Position numbers and translations under genes: made by a program
In this document: piece by piece, positions 17,105-24,395 of the stretch
Position numbering within the stretch: the first letter of the stretch is position 1
Layout: each line of letters begins with the position of its first letter
NCBI RefSeq assembly: GCF_014648255.1
Contig: NZ_BMQT01000013.1
Coordinates: forward strand, 92,790-156,789
Direction: 5' to 3'
DNA from: Nocardioides albus
GTDB taxonomy: Bacteria > Actinomycetota > Actinomycetes > Propionibacteriales > Nocardioidaceae
Length of the DNA: 64,000 nucleotides
Notes under the pieces: model-generated
What the model was told of the DNA's origin: nothing
Seen by the model: only the letters and a program-made list of their open reading frames with translations
The model's database searches: none

Positions 17105-17152
17105 GCCGACACCTCCGTAGAGGAGAAGCAAGGATACGGAGCCGTCGGCATG
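17102..17152 (-). promoter_or_regulatory. Hairpin sequestering hemA Shine-Dalgarno and start codon
   Basis: Arms 17102-17119 and 17135-17152 pair as 9 bp, a 2-nt mismatch, then 7 bp, around a 15-nt loop. On the hemA message the downstream arm contains both the GGAGGT ribosome site and the AUG. When folded, initiation should be blocked. This could be a thermosensor, a ligand- or protein-controlled switch, or a requirement for unfolding by an upstream ribosome. Confidence 0.65.
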
Positions 17153-17183
17153 TTGCACCCATGATTCGCTCGCTGACGCTCAC

Positions 17184-17918
17184 TCATGCCGTGATCCCTT
17201 CCTCGGAACCATTGTCCACCGTGGCGGCCGCTTCAGCAGACTCCGCAGCCTTGCGCGACTCGTGATACGCGAGGATCTGCAGCTCGATGGAGAGGTCGAC
17301 CTTGCGTACGTCGACACCGGGCGGCACGCTCAGCACGGCGGGCGCGAAGTTGAGGATGCTGCTGATCCCGGCCCCGACCATCGCGTCGGCGACGTCCTGG
17401 GCCGCGGTCGCCGGCACCGAGATGACCCCGATCGAGACCTGCTCGGCCGCGACGATCTCGGCCAGGTCGGCGAACGGACGGACCTCGAGCCCGGCGACGG
17501 CCTGCCCCTGCATCTGCGGGGCCGCGTCCAGGAGCGCGACGGTGCGGAAGCCGCGGCTGCTGAATCCCGAGAAGTTGGCCAGCGCCTGGCCGAGGTTTCC
17601 GATGCCGACGATGATGACCGGCCAGTCGTGGGTCACGCCGATCTCGCGCGCGATCTGGTAGCTCAGGTAGTCGACGTCGTAGCCGACCCCACGAGTGCCG
17701 TAGGAGCCCAGGTAGGAGAGGTCCTTGCGCAGCTTGGCGGAGTTCACGCCGGCCGCCGTCGCGAGCTCTTCGGAGGAGCAGGAGGCGATGTTGCGCTCGG
17801 CGAGCGAGGTCAGGGCCCGGAGGTAGACCGGGAGCCGGGCGACAGTCGCCTCGGGGATGTCCCGGTGGGGGTCGTGAGCACCACTGCCCTCGCCCGTATT
17901 CGTGCTCCGTGCCGTCAC
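17184..17918 (-). CDS. rex: Redox-sensing transcriptional repressor Rex
   Basis: NADH/NAD+-sensing repressor of respiratory genes. About 244 residues. N-terminal winged helix (IPEATVARLPVYLRALTSL, LRKDLSYLGSYGTRGVGYDV) and C-terminal Rossmann domain with VGIGNLGQAL; the domain-swapped C-terminal helix is ELQILAYHESRK. GTG 17918 has AAAGAG about 7 nt upstream; a GTG at 17945 is in frame but has no ribosome site. It lies directly upstream of the hem operon, as in Streptomyces. A palindrome with Rex-site spacing lies about 80 bp upstream, so autoregulation is plausible. Confidence 0.93.
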   Translation of the reverse strand: MTARSTNTGEGSGAHDPHRDIPEATVARLPVYLRALTSLAERNIASCSSEELATAAGVNSAKLRKDLSYLGSYGTRGVGYDVDYLSYQIAREIGVTHDWPVIIVGIGNLGQALANFSGFSSRGFRTVALLDAAPQMQGQAVAGLEVRPFADLAEIVAAEQVSIGVISVPATAAQDVADAMVGAGISSILNFAPAVLSVPPGVDVRKVDLSIELQILAYHESRKAAESAEAAATVDNGSEEGITA

Positions 17919-17999
17919 GCTCTGCTCTTTCAATGCCGGCGCCACAGACGGGGGCTTTTTAGCCCGGGATCGCCCTGCGGCTCAGCCACCATACGGAGT

Positions 18000-18017
18000 T
18001 TGTGACTGCGAGAACAA
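18000..18017. promoter_or_regulatory. Candidate Rex operator (or degenerate CRP-type site)
   Basis: TTGT-N10-ACAA with the same 18-bp spacing as the Rex consensus TTGTGAAN4TTCACAA; the outer palindrome extends to GAGTTTGT/ACAAACTC (17996-18021). The inner bases of the right half are degenerate. It lies upstream of rex. Confidence 0.45.
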
Positions 18018-18096
18018 ACTCGCAGACCGTTGGCTAGCACACGTCATTGCGGAGTTGGCAGAGGGGGGTTGTTCAGGGTATTGGGCCGATCGACAG

Positions 18097-18336
18097 TTAT
18101 TCTGGTGAGCGCGTCAGCGCTGACCTCAGCCGCTCCTCGGAGACCCGCCAGAAGTCGTGCTGCTTCCCGTCGACGTACGTCACGGGGACCTCGTTCGTGA
18201 AGCGCTCGCGCAGCTCCTCGTCCGTGTCGATGTCGACCTCGGTGTAGTCGTTCCCGACCACCTTCTCGACGACGAGCCGAGCCTCGTCGCACAGGTGGCA
18301 GCCCTGACGGGAGTAGAAGGTCACACGCGGTTCCAT
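18097..18336 (-). CDS. Glutaredoxin-like thioredoxin-fold protein
   Basis: 79 residues, cytoplasmic. VTFYSRQGCHLCDEAR places a CxxC active site near residues 13-16, and VPVTYVDGKQ supplies the cis-Pro of the fold. The sequence fits the DUF836/glutaredoxin-2-like group found next to rex and hem genes in actinobacteria. ATG 18336 gives the natural beginning; a long frame reaching 19335 is the antisense shadow of the HAD gene. Transcribed toward rex; both probably share the promoter region between 18337 and 18372 or an upstream one. Confidence 0.82.
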   Translation of the reverse strand: MEPRVTFYSRQGCHLCDEARLVVEKVVGNDYTEVDIDTDEELRERFTNEVPVTYVDGKQHDFWRVSEERLRSALTRSPE

Positions 18337-18372
18337 CCGACCATCTTGGCACCTGAGCCCCATGGAGGTGCC

Positions 18373-19293
18373 ATGACCATTACTGTTGGCGAAATGAGCA
18401 GCGCCAGCGACCGCCGCCGCGCCGAGCTGCGGCGAAAAGACCTCAAACGCCGCTCGGCGCTCGCCGGCGAGGCCTCGGCCGCGGCCGCGGAGATCGAGGC
18501 CTGGCTCTATCCGGCGGGTGGAGACCCCACGGCGGCGGCGTTCTTCGACGTCGACAACACGATCATGCAGGGCGCGACGATCTTCCATCTGGCCCGCGGC
18601 ATGCATCGGCGCAAGTTCTTCCGTACGCGGGACATCGCCTCGGCGGCGTACAAGCAGGCCTACTTCCGCGTGGCCGGCGTCGAGGACCCCGCCCACATGG
18701 AGTCGGCGCGCTCGTCGGCGCTGTCGTTCATCCGCGGTCATCGTGCCGACGAGGTCGAGAGCTTGATGGAGGAGATCTTCGACGAGGGCATGGCCCACCG
18801 GATCTGGCCCGGCACCCGGGCTCTCGCTCAGACCCATATCGACCAGGGGCAGCGCGTGTGGCTGGTGACCGCGGCGCCCGTCGAGGCGGCTCGGGTCATC
18901 GCCCGCCGGCTCGGGCTGACCGGCGCCCTCGGCACGGTGGCCGCCACCGAGGACGGCGTCTACACCGGGGCACTGGTCGGCGAGATGCTCCACGGCCCTG
19001 CCAAGGCGGAGGCCGTCAAGGCGATCGCCGCCCGGGAGAGTCTGGATCTCTCGCGCTGCGCGGCGTACTCCGACTCCTACAACGACCTGCCCATGCTGTC
19101 GCTGGTCGGGCATCCGTGTGCGATCAACCCGGATGCGCGCCTGCGCGCCCACGCGCGTGCGAAGGGCTGGCCGATCCGTGACTACCGCACCGGACGCAAG
19201 GCCGCGCGGGCAGGCGTGATGACAGCCGCGCTGGGCGGCGCGGCCACGGGGGCGATCGCCGCGGCGATCGCGCTCCGCGGGAGACGACGGTAG
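18373..19293 (+). CDS. HAD-superfamily subfamily IB hydrolase (SerB-like)
   Basis: 306-residue phosphatase of the HAD-IB group. A basic N-terminal leader is followed by motif I FFDVDNTIMQG near residue 58, motif II LVTAAPVEAA near 162, and motif III/IV YSDSYNDLPML near 234. The C-terminus ends in a hydrophobic Ala/Gly helix (GVMTAALGGAATGAIAAAIAL) and Arg residues, suggesting membrane association. ATG 18373 follows GGAGGTGCC. The family includes phosphoserine phosphatase and lysophosphatidate phosphatase-like enzymes; nearby plsC-type genes make a lipid substrate possible, but this is inference. Confidence 0.87.
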   Translation: MTITVGEMSSASDRRRAELRRKDLKRRSALAGEASAAAAEIEAWLYPAGGDPTAAAFFDVDNTIMQGATIFHLARGMHRRKFFRTRDIASAAYKQAYFRVAGVEDPAHMESARSSALSFIRGHRADEVESLMEEIFDEGMAHRIWPGTRALAQTHIDQGQRVWLVTAAPVEAARVIARRLGLTGALGTVAATEDGVYTGALVGEMLHGPAKAEAVKAIAARESLDLSRCAAYSDSYNDLPMLSLVGHPCAINPDARLRAHARAKGWPIRDYRTGRKAARAGVMTAALGGAATGAIAAAIALRGRRR

Positions 19294-19454
19294 GAGTTCG
19301 CGCAGGTCGTGGCGCCGTCGCGATCTCCCATCCACCCGCTCGTTAACGAAATTGCCACCACACGCCGACAGAAGTTCGGCTCGGGACCTGACATCGGGAT
19401 GCCCTAACCCGTAAGGTTGCTCTCGCTCAGGGGGAGTCTTCGGGAGGGACCCAC

Positions 19455-20237
19455 ATGTCGCGCCGCACCAATGACGTCCGTCGTCGCTTGGATGCGCTGC
19501 GCGCTGCGGTCGAGCTCGTGATGAACGAGGGCTACGAACCCGCGTACGCGGGCGTCGCCGGCACCACCGGCCCGTTCGCCGACCCCGAGCCTCGCGGCTC
19601 GGGCGGCACCCAGGAGATCAAGCCCCGCTCCGACAACGAGCCCGAGGACGACACCGAGCTCGCCGCATCCTCCGAGGAGAGCGAAGCCGACCGCACCCGG
19701 CTGATCGCGCTGGTCGAGCTCGCCCGCAAGGGCGACAAGGACGCCTTCGGCCTCCTCTACGACCACTACCACGGTGCGGTCTACCGATTCCTCTTCTACC
19801 GGACCCGTTCCACCCAGGTGGCCGAGGACCTCACCTCGGAGACGTTCTTCCGAGCGCTGCGCTCGATGACCGGCTTCCGGTGGCAGGGCAAGGACTTCGG
19901 TGCCTGGCTGATGACCATCGCCCGCAACCTGGCCACCGACCACTTCAAGGCGGGGCGTACGCGCCTGGAGATGACCACCGAGGACATGGGTCTGCACGAC
20001 TCCTCGGCCGACGGTCCCGAGAAGATCGTGATGGCGGGCGTCACCAACGAGATGCTGCTCGGTGCGCTCACCAAGCTCCCCGACGAACAACGCGACTGCA
20101 TCATCATGCGTTTCCTCCAAGGGCTGTCGATCGCCGAGACAGCCGCTATCCTCGGTCGCAGCGACGGAGCCGTGAAACAGCTCCAGCTGCGCGGGATCCG
20201 CAACCTCGCCAAGCAGATGCCTGACGGGATCCGCTGA
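19455..20237 (+). CDS. ECF RNA polymerase sigma factor, BldN-like
   Basis: 260 residues. A poorly conserved N-terminal extension of about 85 residues precedes sigma region 2 (AFGLLYDHYHGAVYRFLFYRT, SETFFRALRSM, GAWLMTIARNLATDHFKAGRT) and region 4 (LPDEQRDCIIMRFLQGLSIAETAAILGRSDGAVKQLQLRGIRNL). The N-terminal extension, the location near hem/rex and a following membrane protein match Streptomyces bldN, whose product directs morphogenesis genes and is held by the anti-sigma factor RsbN. The ATG has a GGGAGGGA site. Regulon in this organism is unknown. Confidence 0.9.
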   Translation: MSRRTNDVRRRLDALRAAVELVMNEGYEPAYAGVAGTTGPFADPEPRGSGGTQEIKPRSDNEPEDDTELAASSEESEADRTRLIALVELARKGDKDAFGLLYDHYHGAVYRFLFYRTRSTQVAEDLTSETFFRALRSMTGFRWQGKDFGAWLMTIARNLATDHFKAGRTRLEMTTEDMGLHDSSADGPEKIVMAGVTNEMLLGALTKLPDEQRDCIIMRFLQGLSIAETAAILGRSDGAVKQLQLRGIRNLAKQMPDGIR

Positions 20238-20383
20238 TGACTGTGTTCCGCACCACCCTGAATGCTCGACCGGTTGCCGTAACCCGCGGCCGGGGCGACT
20301 CGTTGTCCGACATGGCTGCACCTTGCGCGCAGCTGTTTCGACGAATCCCTCACTGCCGATACCGAGTAGGAACCCTCCGATGA
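20237..20383 (+). CDS. Possible 48-codon ORF coupling bldN-like gene to DUF5667 gene
   Basis: Starts at a TGATG overlap with the sigma gene stop and ends at an ATGA overlap with the DUF5667 start. The product would be a short Arg-rich peptide. About 62% of its third codon positions are G or C, much lower than in surrounding genes, so it may only be a translated spacer that delivers ribosomes to the next start, or chance. Confidence 0.25.
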   Translation: MTVFRTTLNARPVAVTRGRGDSLSDMAAPCAQLFRRIPHCRYRVGTLR

Positions 20384-21570
20384 GCCCGGCATTCCCGGCG
20401 CGAAAGCGTGCCGACGAGTTCGACCGAATGGTCGCGGCCTGTGCCGCGACGGATCGGCGTACCTCGCAGTCTGCCGACGAGCTTCGCGATCTGGCAGTCT
20501 TCGCTTCGTCGCTCTCCACTCTCAGCGACTCCGCCGTGCCTCGTCGCGACTTCTCCGTGTCGCTTCGAGAGCGCCTCATGGAGGCCGCCGACACCGAGCT
20601 CGTCCCGGCGCCGCAGACCGAGAAGACCCTGGAGCGCAAGCTCACCGTCAGCCCGGTGCGGCCACGCCGTCAGCGCAAGCTGGCCGTCGCCGTCGCCGCG
20701 ATGGCGATCGTCGGGGGCACCGCGGGCGCCGCGGCCGCGTCCCAGACCGCCCTTCCCGGAGACTCGCTCTACCCGGTCAAGCGTGCCGTCGAGAACGTCT
20801 CCGCCGGCTTCACCGTCAGCACCCAGGCCCGGGGCATCCGGATCCTCGAGGACGCCGGCACTCGCCTCCGCGAGGCCGAGTCGCTGGTCGCCGACGCGCC
20901 GATGAGCGACCCCGAGCAGGTGACCTCCACGCTCGAGACCTTCTCGCGTCAGGCTGCCCGTGGCTCCGACCTGCTGATCAGCGACTTCGAGCAGTCCCAG
21001 GACAACGAGTCGCTCGCCCAGCTGCGTACGTTCGCGGCCGATGGCGTCGAGGAGCTCGCCGCACTCGGCCCGAAGGTCCCGGAGCGGGCGGAGCCCGCGG
21101 TCTCGGACGCCGCCCAGACGCTCGTGCTGATCGACCAGGCCGCTGCGCAGCTCTGCCCCACCTGTGGGGGCGGCATCACCGAGCTCCCGGCGACGCTGGT
21201 CTCCAGCCTCACCTCCGACATCGACGGGCTGCTTCCCGCCGACACCGTCGTCGAGGCCGAGGCGCTGCCGCCGCTCACCCAGGACGACAACGCCCTCGAC
21301 CTGCCCTCCATCGACCCCGACAAGATCGGCCCCGGCTCGGTGACCGATCCCAAGGGCGAGAAGGGCGGCACGGAGAAGCCCTCCGAGGCCCCGGACGAGA
21401 TCGGGAGCATCCTGCCGACCCCGACGCCCTCCGACGAGGCTCCCTCCGAGGATCCCGCGCCTGAGCCCGACACCGGCACCGTGACGGGCCCCGTCACCGG
21501 CCTGGTCACCGGCGTCACCGGCTTGGTCGGCGACGTGCTCGCCGGCGCCACCGGCCTCCTCAAGCCCTGA
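20380..21570 (+). CDS. DUF5667 membrane protein, candidate anti-sigma partner
   Basis: 396 residues. Residues about 1-95 are a cytoplasmic charged region, followed by a single membrane helix (LAVAVAAMAIVGGTAGAAAA, near 106-125) and the DUF5667 segment (ALPGDSLYPVKRAVENV). A long extracytoplasmic helical part ends in an Asp/Pro/Glu-rich linker and a hydrophobic Gly/Val-rich tail (residues 365-396). Located directly after the sigma gene and perhaps translated from its message, it occupies the place of the BldN anti-sigma RsbN. That role is inferred from position and topology. ATG 20380 is preceded by GTAGGA. Confidence 0.75.
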   Translation: MSPAFPARKRADEFDRMVAACAATDRRTSQSADELRDLAVFASSLSTLSDSAVPRRDFSVSLRERLMEAADTELVPAPQTEKTLERKLTVSPVRPRRQRKLAVAVAAMAIVGGTAGAAAASQTALPGDSLYPVKRAVENVSAGFTVSTQARGIRILEDAGTRLREAESLVADAPMSDPEQVTSTLETFSRQAARGSDLLISDFEQSQDNESLAQLRTFAADGVEELAALGPKVPERAEPAVSDAAQTLVLIDQAAAQLCPTCGGGITELPATLVSSLTSDIDGLLPADTVVEAEALPPLTQDDNALDLPSIDPDKIGPGSVTDPKGEKGGTEKPSEAPDEIGSILPTPTPSDEAPSEDPAPEPDTGTVTGPVTGLVTGVTGLVGDVLAGATGLLKP

Positions 21571-21586
21571 CCCCCTCGCCGAAGCG

Positions 21587-21710
21587 TCAGTTTCTGACGC
21601 CGAGAGGTCGATTTCTGGGACCGAATGGTCCATTCGACGCCAGATTCTGACCTCTCGCGATCAGGAACTGACTTCTCGCGGTCAGAAACTGACGTCTCGG
21701 CGGGGGTGGG
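21587..21710. repeat. Cluster of inverted ~21-bp repeat units at a convergent junction
   Basis: Units of the form GTCAG-TTTC-TGAC followed by (GC/CG)CGAGAG recur: about two on one arm and three on the other, in opposite orientation, around a central palindrome GACCGAATGGTCCATTC near 21619. The whole spacer between the DUF5667 gene and plsC is made of this element. It may act as a bidirectional terminator or be a dispersed palindromic repeat. Confidence 0.75.
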
Positions 21711-22667
21711 TCAGCCGAAGACGGAGGCGCGCTCGCCCAGGAGGCGGTAGAGGGTCTGCTGGATCGTCTCGCGCACCTGGTCGGTGACGTTGAAGACCAG
21801 CATGGGGTCGTCGGCCTCTGTCGCGTCGTACGCATCGGTGCGGATCGGCTCGCCGAACTCGATGAGCCACTTCGACGGGAGCGGGATGAGACCCAGCGGG
21901 CCGAGGAGCGGGAAGAAGGGCGTGATCGGCAGGTAGGGGACGCCGAGGACCTTGGCGAGGGCCGGGATGTTGCCGACCAGCGGGTAGATCTCCTCGGCGC
22001 CGACGACGGAGAGCGGCACGATCGGGACACCGGTGCGCAGCGCGGAGGAGACGAAGCCGCCGCGGCCGAAACGCTGTAGCTTGTAGCGCTCGCTGTAGGG
22101 CTTGCCGATGCCCTTGAAACCCTCAGGCCAGACGCCGACGAGCTCGCCGTTGCGCAGCATCCGCTCAGCGTCCTCGCTGCAGGCCAGGGTGGCACCCGCC
22201 TTGCGGGCGATGGTGCCGACGATCGGCATCCGGAAGACCAGGTCCGCCCCGAGCGGGCGCAGGTCACGACCGAGCTCGTCGTGGATCGAGACCATCGTCA
22301 TCAGACCGTCCATCGGGATCGTGCCCGAGTGGTTGGAGACGATCAGCGCGCCACCGTCGGTCGGGATGTTCTCGATCCCGCGCACCTCGACCCGGAACCA
22401 CTTCTCCTTGATCGGACGCAGAACGGCGAGCATGAAGCGTTGAGTGAGCTCACGATCGAAGCCGTACTCGTCGACGGAGTACTGGCCCGAGATCCGGCGC
22501 CGCAGGAACACGATGAACCGAGCGAGCTGCTCTTCCCACTCGGCGCCGAAGACCTCTTTCGCGGCACTCTCCAAGGCCGCGGCCCAGTCGGCCGCCGGGA
22601 TCGCCCGCAGTGGGTGGCGATCACGCGTCGTGGTGCCGGTGATACCCGGGGCGGCGGACTCGGTCAC
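21711..22667 (-). CDS. Lysophospholipid acyltransferase family protein (PlsC-like)
   Basis: 318-residue acyltransferase of the PlsC/LPLAT superfamily, probably membrane-associated in phospholipid or glycolipid synthesis. Motif I is NHSGTIPMD near residues 111-119 (NHxxxxxD), followed by FRMPIVGTIARKAG and motif III-like VWPEGFKGIG near 184. An extra N-terminal domain of about 80 residues precedes the catalytic core. GTG 22667 overlaps the epimerase stop (GTGA). A paired epimerase and PlsC-like gene next to bS22 is conserved in actinobacteria. Confidence 0.87.
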   Translation of the reverse strand: MTESAAPGITGTTTRDRHPLRAIPAADWAAALESAAKEVFGAEWEEQLARFIVFLRRRISGQYSVDEYGFDRELTQRFMLAVLRPIKEKWFRVEVRGIENIPTDGGALIVSNHSGTIPMDGLMTMVSIHDELGRDLRPLGADLVFRMPIVGTIARKAGATLACSEDAERMLRNGELVGVWPEGFKGIGKPYSERYKLQRFGRGGFVSSALRTGVPIVPLSVVGAEEIYPLVGNIPALAKVLGVPYLPITPFFPLLGPLGLIPLPSKWLIEFGEPIRTDAYDATEADDPMLVFNVTDQVRETIQQTLYRLLGERASVFG

Positions 22668-23680
22668 CGAGGCGCTCCTGTCAGTCGGCTCTCCAACGCG
22701 GCCAGGGCCCGGTCGGCACGGTTGGCGGAGGGCTTCACGCTGTCAGCGAAGTCGCGGACAGCGTCCTCGGTGGTGAATCGCGGTTCGAAGCCCAGCAGGG
22801 ACCGCATCCGGGTCGTGTCGACACCGCGGCCGTAGGTCAGCAGCGCTCTCAGCTCGGCGGGGTATTCGCCGCCACCGAACCTGGTCAGGCCGAACACCGG
22901 CTCCGGGATCGGCACCGTCATCCGCTGCAGCCGCCTGGCGACCTGGGAATGGGTCAGTACGCCGTCGCCGGCGACGTTGAAGGTCCCGGGGACCCCGGCG
23001 CGTACGGCATGCTCCAGAACACCGTAGAGGTCCTGCTCGTGGAGGAACTGCAGGCGCGGGTCGTAGCCGAGCACGTTCGGCACGACCGAACGCCGGAAGT
23101 GAGCCGCGATCGGGCTGTCCACCCTCGGTCCGAGGACGTTGGCACAGCGCAGCACCGTGACGGCCACGTCCGGGCGACGACGGGCGAAGCCGCGTACGTA
23201 GGACTCGACGTCGGCCACGTCGCGGGCATAGCCGGAGGACGGGGTGCGCCGCGGCTCCATCGACTCGGTGAACATCGCCGGGTCGCGGCTGCTCGCCCCG
23301 TAGACCTGGGTCGTCGACTTCACCACGACCTGGCGCAGGGACGGCGCGGTCTGGCAGGCCGCGAGGAGCTGCATCGTCCCGATGACGTTGAGCTCCTTCA
23401 TCGTCGAACGACCCCCGGTGGTGCCGGGGGTCGCGATGACGCTGAGGTGGACGACGGTGTCGACCTCCTCCTTGGCGATCACCTTGGCGATCACCGGGTT
23501 GCGGATGTCGGCTCGGACGAATCCGACCTGGCCGATGTCCCCGCGAGGCGGGGCGACATCGACGCCGATCACTCGCTCGACGTTGGGGTGGCGGGCGGCA
23601 GCGCGCGCAAAACGGCGACCGAGGTCACGCGAGACCCCGGTGACCAGGAGGACCCGGCCGGGTCCGGTGCGTTCCGCCAC
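22664..23680 (-). CDS. NAD-dependent epimerase/dehydratase (GalE2-like, extended SDR)
   Basis: 338 residues, short-chain dehydrogenase fold. NAD-binding LLVTGVSRDLGRRFA at residues 11-25, VVHLSVIATPG near 76, and a downstream substrate domain (FLHEQDLYGVLEHAV, TFNVAGDG). In place of the usual catalytic YxxxK there is SSGYARDVADVE: Tyr is present but the Lys four residues on is replaced by Asp, so canonical epimerase chemistry is doubtful. ATG 23680; coupled to plsC by GTGA overlap. Substrate unknown. Confidence 0.82.
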   Translation of the reverse strand: MAERTGPGRVLLVTGVSRDLGRRFARAAARHPNVERVIGVDVAPPRGDIGQVGFVRADIRNPVIAKVIAKEEVDTVVHLSVIATPGTTGGRSTMKELNVIGTMQLLAACQTAPSLRQVVVKSTTQVYGASSRDPAMFTESMEPRRTPSSGYARDVADVESYVRGFARRRPDVAVTVLRCANVLGPRVDSPIAAHFRRSVVPNVLGYDPRLQFLHEQDLYGVLEHAVRAGVPGTFNVAGDGVLTHSQVARRLQRMTVPIPEPVFGLTRFGGGEYPAELRALLTYGRGVDTTRMRSLLGFEPRFTTEDAVRDFADSVKPSANRADRALAALESRLTGAPR

Positions 23681-23694
23681 CTACGCCACGTACG

Positions 23695-23796
23695 TCACTT
23701 GCCGAGCTTGCGGCGCTGGACGCGAGTCTTCTTGAGCAGCTTGCGGTGCTTCTTCTTCGCCATGCGCTTGCGACGCTTCTTGATGACAGAACCCAC
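23695..23796 (-). CDS. 30S ribosomal protein bS22 / AURKAIP1-COX24 domain protein
   Basis: 33-residue highly basic protein beginning MGSVIKKRRKRMAKKKHRK and ending RRKLGK, nearly identical to what I recall of the mycobacterial small-subunit protein bS22. GTG 23796 with AAGGG 6 nt upstream. It is too short for ordinary ORF cutoffs. Position between the BldC-like HTH gene and the epimerase matches the conserved actinobacterial order (Rv0500A-Rv0500B-Rv0501 in M. tuberculosis). Confidence 0.93.
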   Translation of the reverse strand: MGSVIKKRRKRMAKKKHRKLLKKTRVQRRKLGK

Positions 23797-23982
23797 GGGG
23801 AACCCTTCACGATCGTTGCAGAGAATGCCGGCCCGGTGCCGACGCGGCCACTCACCGCAGCGAGCGGTAAACAGACCTAGGGGGTAAGACTAACCAAGCC
23901 AGGGCACCCAGAGAGAATCGGTGACCCGCCGAGAGAGGGTGTTGCCCCCGCGCCCATCGTGCCCGGACGCGGGGTCCGACAA

Positions 23983-24186
23983 CTAGCCCGCGTTGTAGAA
24001 CGAGCTCTTGAGGTATTCGTTCGCGTCGTCCTCCCGAACCCGGAAGGAGCGACCGACACGCACCGCAGGCAGCTCGCCCGAGTGAACCAACCGGTAGACC
24101 GTCATCTTGGAGACGCGCATCATCGACGCAACCTCGGCAACGGTCAGGAACTTGCTGTCAGAGATGTCTCCAGAAGGAGTAACCAT
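23983..24186 (-). CDS. BldC/excisionase-like helix-turn-helix DNA-binding protein
   Basis: 67 residues, essentially one MerR-like winged HTH: FLTVAEVASMMRVSKMTVYRLVHSGELPAVRVGRSFRV, then EDDANEYLKSSFYNAG. This is the small actinobacterial regulator family related to BldC and annotated as an excisionase-family HTH. It is the neighbour of bS22 across the phylum and is not a phage excisionase. ATG 24186 was chosen over a longer frame to 24318 because the conserved proteins begin a few residues before FLTVAEV. Binding targets here are unknown. Confidence 0.9.
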   Translation of the reverse strand: MVTPSGDISDSKFLTVAEVASMMRVSKMTVYRLVHSGELPAVRVGRSFRVREDDANEYLKSSFYNAG

Positions 24187-24395
24187 CTGCTTCCACCGTT
24201 CTCTCTCGAGTGATCGCGACGCCAGCGGCTTCCCCACCTCTGGTCCAAAACGCGATCCCAAAGTGAGAATAGAGCCTGATGTGACTGATGGGGAAGGGGA
24301 CACCCCTACGAATCTCACATACTACCGGCGTGTCGAGTTGCTTTTGGGCGCGACGACTCAGGGGTTTCTAGACCGTCACGAAACTAGTGATCGAG

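Noticed and set aside
18337..19335. Long upstream extension of the glutaredoxin-like frame
   Set aside because: Antisense to the HAD hydrolase gene; the protein begins naturally at 18336.
21587..21710. CRISPR array
   Set aside because: Units are short, inverted as well as direct, and lack unique spacers of constant length; no cas genes nearby.
23983..24186. Phage excisionase
   Set aside because: Although the HTH looks excisionase-like, its conserved place beside bS22 marks it as the chromosomal BldC-like regulator.
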